Positions 37,505 through 45,700 of a DNA stretch of 64,000 bases are shown one piece after another; position 1 is the first letter of the stretch, and each line of letters starts with the position of its first letter. The notes under the pieces were generated by a model. The model ran no database searches. It was given only the letters and a program-made list of their open reading frames with translations, and was not told where the DNA came from. Where the stretch lies: contig JACKHE010000003.1 in assembly GCA_020639135.1 (NCBI GenBank), positions 456,626-520,625 of the forward strand, read 5' to 3'. Made by a program: the position numbers and the translations under genes. This DNA comes from Phycisphaeraceae bacterium. Its GTDB lineage: Bacteria > Planctomycetota > Phycisphaerae > Phycisphaerales > UBA1924.

Positions 37505-38003
37505 GCGCGCGGATTCCGCGCCACAGGCGCCACGAAAATCACCATCAAACCGGAGCACCGCGTTGACCACGAACCCCAACCATGCGCCAACTGAAGACGA
37601 CCGCCACGGCGTCCCCGAGCTGCTGACCACAGCCGAGGTCGCGGCGCTGCTCCGCGTCCACCGCAACACCTTGGACAGCGAGCGGGACGCCGGGCGATTG
37701 GCCTGCACCAGGATCGGCTCACGTGTGTTCTACACACCGGCCCAGGTGCGGGCGTACCTGAACCAACAACAAGGAGATCGAGCGGAAGGATGTTCTACGA
37801 ACCGATCTGGGAGTACGAGGGTCACAGGCTCGTCCTGCGGCCCGACACCCCCAACTACGCCATCTATTGGAGAGGCCCGCGAGATCGCCGTGTCCGGCGC
37901 CAGAGCACGCGCACGAGCGATCTCGAAGAGGCCAAACGCAAGCTCGTTGAATTCGTCAGGGCACGAGCAAATCCAAAGCCCGAATCCCCCGAGAACGTCC
38001 TGA
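37497..38003 (+). CDS. Excisionase-like HTH protein overlapping integrase 2
   Basis: The N-terminal 100 residues are a clear helix-turn-helix of the HTH_17 excisionase type (LLTTAEVAALLRVHRNTLDS, then GRLACTRIGSRVFYTPAQVRAYL). The ATG at 37497 overlaps the previous stop. The frame continues ~213 bases into the integrase gene, giving a Ser/Thr/Arg-rich tail. A real end near 37790 after a frameshift would be more usual, so the tail may not be functional. Confidence 0.6.
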   Translation: MTERADSAPQAPRKSPSNRSTALTTNPNHAPTEDDRHGVPELLTTAEVAALLRVHRNTLDSERDAGRLACTRIGSRVFYTPAQVRAYLNQQQGDRAEGCSTNRSGSTRVTGSSCGPTPPTTPSIGEAREIAVSGARARARAISKRPNASSLNSSGHEQIQSPNPPRTS

Positions 38004-38878
38004 TCCTGGACGTGCTCTGCGATTACATCGAAGGGTCCGACGACTCTTCGGATCTCGTCGTCAACCGGAGTAGGCAGCGGGCGGAATACGCACTCGGGCA
38101 CTTCGATGCATTCTGCGAGTTCGAGGGGATCGACACCGTTGCGGATTTCACACTCAGCGTTCAGAAGCGATACATCGAGAAGAGACTCCGCGACATCCGT
38201 GCCCGTGGGTTCAAGGGCTCGAACGGAACGATCAATCGGGAATTGACCGTCCTCAAGGCTGCATTGAATTACGCATGGAAGCATGGTCGGCTGGACACAG
38301 TCCCCCACATCGGGCTGCTCCAACCGCCCCCATCCCGGGATCGGTTCTTGCGGCAGCCAGAGGTCCATCGGCTCCTAGAAGCATGCATGTCGGAGCACCT
38401 CAAGCTCTATGTGCGGCTTGCCCTGCACACGTTGCAACGACCAATCGCGATCTACTCCCTCACCGTCGATCAGATCGATCTGGAGATGGGCAGGATCGAC
38501 TTTCTCCCGCGAGGCGTGGCGCAGTCGAACAAGCGTCGCCCGGTTGTCCCCATCACACCGACGCTCCTACCGCATCTGGAAGAGGCGATTGGCGGCTCTG
38601 TGACCGGGCACATCCTCGAGTATCACGGCAAGCCGATCAGTAGCGTCAAGAAATCGTTCGGACGAGCGGTCGAGCAAGCCGGGCTCAGGGAGGTCACCCC
38701 CTACACACTCCGACACACCGGGGCAACGCTGATGGCCGCCGCCGGCGTTCCCCTCCGGCAGATCGCCGGGATGCTCGGGCATACGGAGGCCAGAACAACG
38801 GAGATCTACGCGAAGCACCACCCGGATTTCTTGAAGGACGCGACTGCGGCGATCGAGGATCTGTTCGGGGAAGAATGA
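37790..38878 (+). CDS. Tyrosine recombinase / phage-type integrase 2
   Basis: This 362-residue protein starts at the ATG at 37790, behind GGAAGG. Its catalytic domain shows an Arg in TLQRPIAIYSLTVDQIDLE, TPYTLRHTGATLMAAAGVP (the usual HxxR box reads YxxR), GHTEART and the Tyr in EIYAKHHPDF. It is a distinct lineage from integrase 1, 1.1 kb upstream. The His-to-Tyr change in box II may weaken activity, or the family may tolerate it. Having two integrases so close suggests two insertions or one composite element. Confidence 0.85.
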   Translation: MFYEPIWEYEGHRLVLRPDTPNYAIYWRGPRDRRVRRQSTRTSDLEEAKRKLVEFVRARANPKPESPENVLILDVLCDYIEGSDDSSDLVVNRSRQRAEYALGHFDAFCEFEGIDTVADFTLSVQKRYIEKRLRDIRARGFKGSNGTINRELTVLKAALNYAWKHGRLDTVPHIGLLQPPPSRDRFLRQPEVHRLLEACMSEHLKLYVRLALHTLQRPIAIYSLTVDQIDLEMGRIDFLPRGVAQSNKRRPVVPITPTLLPHLEEAIGGSVTGHILEYHGKPISSVKKSFGRAVEQAGLREVTPYTLRHTGATLMAAAGVPLRQIAGMLGHTEARTTEIYAKHHPDFLKDATAAIEDLFGEE

Positions 38879-38987
38879 AACGTCAGCCTTGGACGCTCGC
38901 TCAAAAAACTCCTAGAGAGGGCGCCGACAGAGCAGGCCAGCCCGTGTAAAGCATGCGACAATCGCGGGTACGCACACACCGTGGAAA

Positions 38988-39749
38988 TTACTTCTGTGGC
39001 TTGCTCCCGGATCCTTCGGTTTTGGCTTTCTTGGATGGCTCCTTCGAGGTCGCTTTGGCTGGCTTCGCCTTGGCCTTGTTCTTCTCATCGTTATCAATGT
39101 GGTGTCCGCCGTTAGTCATTGTTCTGATCCCTTCTTCAACGCCCAGGAGTGATTCGGTACGGGCGTAGTACCGCTTCAACGCATCCCGCGAGCTGGCGAG
39201 GAAAACCGACACCACGAAGGCGACAGCCAAGCCGATCGCCTGCTCATCGACCGCATTGATCGATGAGACTCGCCAGATCAGGTACACCAGCAGGATTGAG
39301 ATCAGCGTGTTGCCGTAGAACTGGTAATAGCGGTAGTGGTTATTGACGATCCAGTCGTAGCCCGGGAGCCGCTCATGGAGCCTATGGTCGCTCCAGGACG
39401 GGCGATCCACGCCGGTGGCGTGATGGAGCGAGTCCACAAGGATCCACCGAAGTGCGCTCGCGGTCATCCCAAGGCCGACCGAAGCGATGGTGACGTACAG
39501 GAATCCCCCGATCGTCGGCCCAGCTATGGACGAGCCATGGAGCCAGGAGCGGACCTCCTCGGAGATGAGGCCGAAGCCCCAGAGGAGAACAAACCCGGGG
39601 ATGAGGTAGGCGATCAAGACGCCGAAGTTCCTGCTTGAAACCTCCTGCACGGGATCCTCACGCCGTCTGATTCGCCGCGGATCCCCGGTAGGCGCTGGTG
39701 CCGGGGGCGGCACGATAGCCAACGTATCCTGACACGCATCTCGTGTCAA
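38988..39749 (-). CDS. Membrane protein with charged tail
   Basis: This 253-residue protein has four predicted helices: FGVLIAYLIPGFVLLWGFGL, GGFLYVTIASVGLGMTASAL, NTLISILLVYLIW and IGLAVAFVVSVFLAS. A Lys-rich C-terminal tail of about 50 residues follows. No family recognised. It is divergent from the xre-like gene at 39775, and the two share a 25-bp gap, so they probably share regulation. Confidence 0.6.
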   Translation of the reverse strand: MTRDACQDTLAIVPPPAPAPTGDPRRIRRREDPVQEVSSRNFGVLIAYLIPGFVLLWGFGLISEEVRSWLHGSSIAGPTIGGFLYVTIASVGLGMTASALRWILVDSLHHATGVDRPSWSDHRLHERLPGYDWIVNNHYRYYQFYGNTLISILLVYLIWRVSSINAVDEQAIGLAVAFVVSVFLASSRDALKRYYARTESLLGVEEGIRTMTNGGHHIDNDEKNKAKAKPAKATSKEPSKKAKTEGSGSKPQK

Positions 39750-39774
39750 GGCAGAACCGCCTCAACATGGCGTC

Positions 39775-40026
39775 ATGCCGACGAAGGCCCAGAATCTCCG
39801 CGAGTATCGCCGGGTACCGGAGGTATTGCGTCAACTCCGTGAGGAAGCGGGCCTGACCCAGCGTGACCTCGGAGCGCTGCTCAAGAAGCCGCAATCATGG
39901 ATCTACAACTGCGAATCATCCAACCGCAGGGTAGATATCGCGGAGTTCGCCCGGTGGAGCTGCGCTTGTGGGGTTGATCCGGTGAAGGCGTTCCGGCTTT
40001 ATCTGAAGAATTCGGGCATCAACTGA
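39775..40026 (+). CDS. XRE-family regulator
   Basis: This 83-residue protein has a Cro/CI-type HTH (VLRQLREEAGLTQRDLGALL, then KPQSWIYNCESSNRRVDI) followed by FARWSCACGVDPVKAF. The start codon at 39775 is 25 bases from the start of the divergent membrane-protein gene. A decayed relative of its C-terminal half lies at 40360-40614, on the other side of the tRNA-Val fragment. Probably an element switch regulator. Confidence 0.75.
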   Translation: MPTKAQNLREYRRVPEVLRQLREEAGLTQRDLGALLKKPQSWIYNCESSNRRVDIAEFARWSCACGVDPVKAFRLYLKNSGIN

Positions 40027-40158
40027 CTGGCGAGCCGACGTTGATCGAGGGAATCATCGCGCTCCTGCACAGCCGTATGCGCCAAACGTGCGCCAAACCG
40101 CTGAGGCGCCGAAATAGGTTATGCCCTGAACTCCTTGGAGTCCGGCGGATTGGGATGG

Positions 40159-40204
40159 TGGGCGATACTGGGATTGAACCAGTGACCTCTGCCATGTCAA
40201 GGCA
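40159..40204 (-). other. tRNA-Val(GAC) 3' fragment, putative attachment site
   Basis: On the minus strand 46 bases read as the 3' part of a tRNA-Val: anticodon stem TGCC/GGCA with loop TTGACAT (anticodon GAC), variable AGGTC, T arm ACTGG-TTCAATC-CCAGT, acceptor strand ATCGCCC and discriminator A. No 5' half adjoins it. Such fragments are left at one end of elements that integrate into a tRNA gene. The missing 5' side points to an element extending to the right. Confidence 0.75.
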
Positions 40205-40359
40205 TAGCTACGCCATGAATGTCAAGGTTTCATTCGTCATCGTACCCATGTGAGCACACTGAGTCACTGGATTTCAGAGTGGCCCTTGCGCCAGTTTGCG
40301 CCAGAATCATATCTCTATTGATCGTGCATTATTAGAGCATGAATGCAGGAATGAAATAA

Positions 40360-40614
40360 ACGATTGTTGCGCTGTTCAAGAATTCGCAGTCCTCGGTGTT
40401 CATCTGCGAAATATGCAATCGTCACGTGGATGTAGCCGATTTTGCCCGGTGGAGCGTGGTGTGCAGAATCAATCCGGTGGATGCGTACCAGAGATTTCTT
40501 GACCTCGCTGGGTCAAATGATTCTGACTACGGTTTCGTGGATAGTGATCAGAACAAGCGCATCAGCGTTTCCGATATCGCGTTCGGTATCGACGATTCTA
40601 CTGCGCCATCGTAA
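40360..40614 (+). pseudogene. Decayed xre-like gene
   Basis: After an in-frame TAA at 40357 the frame reads LFKNSQSSVFICEICNRHVD and then VADFARWSVVCRINPVDAY. This matches LLKKPQSWIYNCESSNRRVD and IAEFARWSCACGVDPVKAF of the gene at 39775. The N-terminal HTH half is missing. It is a truncated copy directly inside the putative att site. Confidence 0.7.
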
Positions 40615-41281
40615 CTGCGAATGCCTGAGCCATTGAACCGACGTTGGCATCGAGTCGGACCGCGACAACCGCAACGAGAGGGCTCGACCTGGCGGCAACC
40701 AGCGCTTCGGCCTCGGCGTTAGAAAGAGGTTCATTTGCGGCTTCGCGGGCAAAGGCGCGTTCGAGGAGGCTCCAACCTGTGTCATCAAGCTCCAGGACGC
40801 GAAACTCCGTGGGCACGTTGCGAGAGGCGTTTGAATGGAATCTCAAGCAGACGGTCATAGACTCGGGCCCAAGGCGGCTCGACATCGTTGTGTTGATGAT
40901 CTCCTGGACACTCGCTGTGGCCGAAGCCAACGAGTCGTTGGCGGCGGTGATTGCAAGTTCGGCTTGCGCCAAGCTCGATTCAGCATCCCCGTCGATCCCT
41001 GTTCGCCGGCCTTCGGACCGGAGATGTTTCAGCTCGCGTTTGGCAATTGTGCGCTGATGGATCGCTGTGATCAGGGCGTCGATGGCCGATGGATTGGCGC
41101 GCAATGCGTTGGTGATCGCCGCGAAATCATCTGACTCGGCGCCCGATGCGGCCAACGCTTCGGGGGTGGCGCCGACCATGACCATCGCCTGCCCGACGCC
41201 GCTCAAGCCGGCGCCGAGGCTGGAGGCGGGTGCGCAAATGACCACGGCTCCAGCGAAAATCCATCGGGTAAACACGTTCAT
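40598..41281 (-). CDS. Exported alanine-rich hypothetical protein
   Basis: This 227-residue protein has a signal peptide (WIFAGAVVICAPASSLGAG). The mature part is Ala/Ser-rich and helical, with a coiled-coil-prone middle (DALITAIHQRTIAKRELKHL). Function unknown. It is the last gene of a minus-strand group (42732 to 40598) behind the RHS gene, 3 bases after the beta-propeller gene. Confidence 0.65.
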   Translation of the reverse strand: MNVFTRWIFAGAVVICAPASSLGAGLSGVGQAMVMVGATPEALAASGAESDDFAAITNALRANPSAIDALITAIHQRTIAKRELKHLRSEGRRTGIDGDAESSLAQAELAITAANDSLASATASVQEIINTTMSSRLGPESMTVCLRFHSNASRNVPTEFRVLELDDTGWSLLERAFAREAANEPLSNAEAEALVAARSSPLVAVVAVRLDANVGSMAQAFAVTMAQ

Positions 41282-41284
41282 AAG

Positions 41285-42277
41285 TCACCTCGCTTGTCTG
41301 TGCCTGCTTGCTGCGAAGACGCCGCCGATCGCGATGATCGACATTGCTGTCGGCGTCGGGATGTAGTACGCGATGCCGTCTGCGGCGTAATCAAAGCCAA
41401 GACCTGGCGCCTCGTGAATGAACTGGCCGTCGGCAGTCCAGGATGACACATTTCCGAGCGCGTCGATCGTTCGGAGACTGCGATCGGGGAGTTCAAGGAC
41501 ATCTCGGAGCTGGCCCGAACCGAGACCGGTAAAGATTGCGGAAAGATAACCGGTTGCGGTGTTCATCCGAAAGAGATCGCCGCGGCTGCTATCGGTGACC
41601 AGCAGGTCTCCATTGGAGGAATAATCAATACCTCCGGAAGAAAAAGATAAGAATCGGATCATCCGTTCAAGCTCAAAGGCTTGATCGAAAACGAAGACCT
41701 CCTGTTGATTGTTGTCCGTCGCGTAGAGTATGCCATCGTCACCGAATACGACGCCGGTGACGCGCTCGAAGATCGGCTCGGTGTGAGTGATCAGATGCAG
41801 GTTGTTGTCGAGGATTGTGATCCGCTCTTCGTTCGCAAATGCATAGACCTTCCGCACCGGGTCAAAGTCAATGTACGAAGTGAGATTCAACGACTGATCT
41901 CCGGTGTCGTACCGGTTAACGAGTTCACCAGCTCCATTGAGCTCGACAACGCTGACGGTGTCGACGCCGTCCGGGCCAATCCAGCGACCGACGACAACCA
42001 TGTTGCCCCGGCTGTTGAACACGGAGCCCGTGGCGCCATCGAGGTTGGGGACGGGGATCTGGCGAATGATCTCCAGATTCAAGTCTCTCTCGAGTATTCC
42101 TTGCCCCTGGCAATGCGCGGAGTAGATGTGATGCGGGGTGAAACCTGTGGCCCCGGCATGCTCTGTTATGGTGAGGAGACTGAGTAAGAATGACGGCATA
42201 TGCGCAATGCGGCGCAGTGGCAGCCTGCCTGCGGCCGAAGCCAGGGACGCGATCGTGATTGCGATTGCTAGAGTCAT
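41285..42277 (-). CDS. Exported beta-propeller protein with PEP-CTERM-like tail
   Basis: This 330-residue protein has an N-terminal export signal and repeated NHL/SMP-30-like blades (SVVELNGAGELVNRYDTGDQ, ITILDNNLHLITHTEPIFE, VFGDDGILYATDNNQQEVFVFD, LLVTDSSRGDLFRMN). The end has IPTPTAMSIIAIGGVFAA followed by RHRQAR, which resembles a PEP-CTERM sorting tail (proline motif, helix, basic cluster). The ATG at 42277 overlaps the stop of the preceding gene (ATGA). A surface-exposed or secreted role is inferred. Confidence 0.7.
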   Translation of the reverse strand: MTLAIAITIASLASAAGRLPLRRIAHMPSFLLSLLTITEHAGATGFTPHHIYSAHCQGQGILERDLNLEIIRQIPVPNLDGATGSVFNSRGNMVVVGRWIGPDGVDTVSVVELNGAGELVNRYDTGDQSLNLTSYIDFDPVRKVYAFANEERITILDNNLHLITHTEPIFERVTGVVFGDDGILYATDNNQQEVFVFDQAFELERMIRFLSFSSGGIDYSSNGDLLVTDSSRGDLFRMNTATGYLSAIFTGLGSGQLRDVLELPDRSLRTIDALGNVSSWTADGQFIHEAPGLGFDYAADGIAYYIPTPTAMSIIAIGGVFAASRHRQAR

Positions 42278-42732
42278 GGCGCTTTGAGCTTTGGAACAGG
42301 GTTAATTCCAATTGCGTGTATTGCAGATTCCCATCCGGACTGAGACAGGCCATGCGTGACATCACCAGTGCGTGTGTTGATGATAAAAAAACCGGGGCAT
42401 TCATCATCAGCGAGCGATCGTGCTGAAGATGGAGAAGCGTGGCCAACTATCCAGTAATCAACTACGGCGACACCGTCAACTTTCGCGATAACTGCGTGAT
42501 CCAAGGCGCAGTTAGATGGATTATCCGAGAATTCTGGCGGCGTAATTATCACGACAACACTGGGCGAGTACCCCGAGATGATATACCCGTTTACTAGTTC
42601 GTAATCAAAGTGACCGAGCGGTCGGAACGGGACGGCGAGCGTTAATATGAAAATAAGGGCGCTCGATAAACCGATCGCAACCGTTCCGGCAAGGAGTATA
42701 ATTATTATCAATTTTTTTTTCGATACAATCAA
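42274..42732 (-). CDS. Small membrane-anchored protein, candidate RHS immunity
   Basis: This 152-residue protein has one N-terminal helix (KLIIIILLAGTVAIGLSSAL) and a ~110-residue extracytoplasmic domain with two Cys (NCALDHAVIAKVDG and DDECPGFFI). It begins 14 bases after the RHS gene's stop on the same strand, the usual position of the immunity gene. It is AT-richer than the core genes. The family is not recognised and the immunity role is inferred from position. Confidence 0.55.
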   Translation of the reverse strand: MIVSKKKLIIIILLAGTVAIGLSSALIFILTLAVPFRPLGHFDYELVNGYIISGYSPSVVVIITPPEFSDNPSNCALDHAVIAKVDGVAVVDYWIVGHASPSSARSLADDECPGFFIINTRTGDVTHGLSQSGWESAIHAIGINPVPKLKAP

Positions 42733-42745
42733 TGGAAACTCGCTC

Positions 42746-45700
42746 TCAATCTCGATTAGCCGTCAAATCGCCTGAACATGAGCCGGTCCATGAACCGTGA
42801 ATCTCATAGGGTTCGCCCCCGAGTTCGTAGTTATTATCCAGCGGTTTTTCGAACAAATCATTCACTGAATATTCAATTAAGCAATCGTACTGAATAATGA
42901 TTACCCCGCATTCATTCCACGATATTTCTCCGTTGCAAGAGTATGTCGCGTCCACAGTGCCATCACCTAGTGAGAAAAGCGGTTCATTTGCAACCAAATA
43001 ATTGTATGCGGCGGTCGCACCTATCGTCGCAAAAAGATCTAATACCCGATTGCCGGCATGCCCCCGCACTAACCTCAGGTCATGATTAACTTTGCGCGAG
43101 GCATGCTTGACCGGATTACGATAGAAAAACGGGGCGCTGCCGTGGCTACTGGTATTGCAGCCAAAGTTCACGTAGTCCTTTGCGAATTGTTCGATTTGCT
43201 GTTCGAAATGGTCCTGTATTCTATATGTCGCTAAGATTACCGATGGATGTGTTGCAAATTCCATCACATGACTTGGAGACATTTCTACGTAGCCATGTTG
43301 GCCTGTTTTTAGATAATACGCAGATAAGTAGTCGGCCGTGGAAGATACGGACTTGGGAGTTGATGTTTTGATCTGGCCGCGCATTGAGCGGTAGGCGTAT
43401 GAATAGAGATCAAATGTTGAATGCAAAATATCAACGGCGGCAGAAGTTAATTCACCTGTCGGCAAGCCGGGTTGGGCCGCTTCTGACCCGAAGGGATCAG
43501 TGTGCTCAATGGGAAGGCTTTGTGAATACTGGTATAGATGCATGCTATCGATGTATTCCAGAGGGTCGCGGCTCATCCAAACACCCAGCGAGGAATCAAG
43601 CCATCGCCGCCGCGCCAGCCATAGTAGGGTGTCCGGGTCATAGATATAGCCGGCGTACCCAACGAGCATCCCGTTTTCTGAGAACTCGCCTTCGGGCGGA
43701 TATGGATCACCCATCGCACCAAGCAGAATACCCAGGTCGGCGGTGTTCACTGTTCCATCAAAGTTCAAATCAGAGTCAACAGAATACGCGCTATCACCAG
43801 CAGCCTTGTAGTAGCTCGCCAGCAACTCATTTTGATCTGAACTATCTACAGTGTAATCGCCGTTGATATCGGCCAAGAGTTCGACTTGCGGCACGCCGTA
43901 AGGCGAATATCGGACCCGTTCGAATCCACTGCCTGTAGATCCTAGGGATGCAATCAAATCATAACGATGATCGCAGAATGCCCAACGCCCTGTGGCGTCG
44001 GTGAAATCCCCCAAGGCGCCCGAAGTGTCCGTCTGCACAAACAGCAGGGTGTCGATGTACATCGGGCACCAGATTCGTTGTGTGATCTCGGTCAGCGACC
44101 AGGGCAGGTCGCCGGTCCGTTCCTCGACGAGGCGCCAGTCGGAATCGTAGTAATAGTACGACCGCTCATCGTACCCGCCTGTGTCGAGCTCCACGTCACG
44201 GCGCGTCCGCTGGTGGAGCCCGTTGTACTGGTACAACGTGCGATCGTCGAATCCCTGCTGGTCAGGGTCGATCTGGACTTCGACAAGGCGGTCCCAAGCG
44301 TCGTAGCGGTAGCGCCAGGTCTCATCGGGCGCCGAGGTATCGCCGGGGAGGAATGTCGCCAGCCGCTCGCGGAAGTTGCCATTCTGGAGGTACGTGGGGG
44401 TGTCGCTGTAAGAGATCGAATCCGCGGGGAGACTGATGTCCCGGTCCGTGATCTCGTTGACGAGGTTGGCCTCTCTTGTTTCCTGGAGATCCGCGTTGTC
44501 CGTGAACACGCCCATCACCTCCGGGGAGGTCACGTAGTTGCCGTCGAGGTTTCGGCTCCGCTCAACCCAGTTGCCGAGGGCATCGAGATCCCACCGCTGG
44601 CCTCTTGGGCCGCCGATGCCAACGCCGAATTCGCCAGCGTCGTCTCGGATCAGGCGGTGGAGACCATCGTGAATGAAGAATTCATCCCGGTCAACGCCAT
44701 CTCGGAAGTCGTCGCGCTCGGTGATGTTGGACGCGCCGTCGTAGGCGTACTTGAGGTCGATGAATGGGATATCGACGAAATCGGGGCCCGGCCCTCCCCC
44801 GCCGGGGGGCTGCGGGGCGTCGAATTTCCGGATCCACAGCTGCCTTTTGATTCTGCCGAAGCGGTCGTAGCCGTGGTATTCGCCGGAGGTCTGCGGGTTG
44901 GTAGCATCCGGATTCGTGAAGCGATCCAGCCGGACTTCATCGTTGTCTAGGGCAAGGGGGGCGAACTCTTTCTGCGCGAGCATGTTCAGGCCAAGATACG
45001 CATATTCGGCCGACTGCGTGACGGAGGGTCCGTTCCAGCTCAGCTTCGAGACCCGGGAGATCCGCTCGCCGATTCCGCTGGGTTCGTAGGTGTGGCTGAT
45101 GGCTGTGCGGGTTCCTGATGTCGGGTCGCTCGGGTATCGGAATTCGTCAATGCGCGAGTGGTTTCCGAGTTTCCCCGTGACGCCCGCGACGGCGAGTTGG
45201 TCGTAGGTGTACTCGACCGCGTCCTCGAGCGCATCGGAAACACCGAGATCGCCGTTCGGGTTCTGGCGAACGAACGCGACCTGCCACAGGCCGTTGTACA
45301 GGATCTCTGCGGCGTTCAGGACCGTGGTTGAGTTCAGCGTTGAGACGCGTTCCGGCCTGCCCATGTCGTCGTATGATTGGGCGATGCGATCGGCCCAGTT
45401 GCTGACGTCCTCGGAGCCAAAATTATTGACTCGATCCAGCGTTATTCGTCCCCGATCATCTCGGGAATAGAGATGTTGAACGGCTCGGCGATCCTTTGTC
45501 GCTATCGTTTCAGAGAGTCGATTATATGAAAAAATCCGCGATGGAACCGCCGTTGGATCACCGCTGATGGTTTCGTAATCAACTGGATCGACCACGCGGG
45601 CAAGAAGATCGTTTGAGGCGAGGTCCGATTCGGCTGTTCCGCCAGACGGCGGCGTCTGGCCGGGTTGGCGAACGCCGTAGTAGTACCGAGTGACCTGGTA

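Larger units (their letters stand above)
29391..40158. mobile_element. Integrated element or mosaic downstream of tRNA-Ser
   Basis: From the 3' end of tRNA-Ser to the tRNA-Val fragment, core genes give way to mobile functions: ArdC-like antirestriction, a VirD4/TraG-like ATPase, a Phd-like antitoxin, excisionase-like HTH genes and two tyrosine recombinases. Strong AAGGAG/GGAGG ribosome sites are common here. No copy of the tRNA-Ser 3' end was found at the other side, so the exact limits are uncertain. The two integrases suggest more than one insertion. Confidence 0.6.

Noticed and set aside
40159..40204. Complete tRNA-Val gene
   Set aside because: Only the half from anticodon stem to discriminator is present; the sequence further 5' does not make D or acceptor arms.
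43967..44950. Plus-strand frame of 327 codons inside the RHS gene
   Set aside because: It runs opposite continuous RHS repeats and shows only shadow composition (Val/Ala/Gly-rich).
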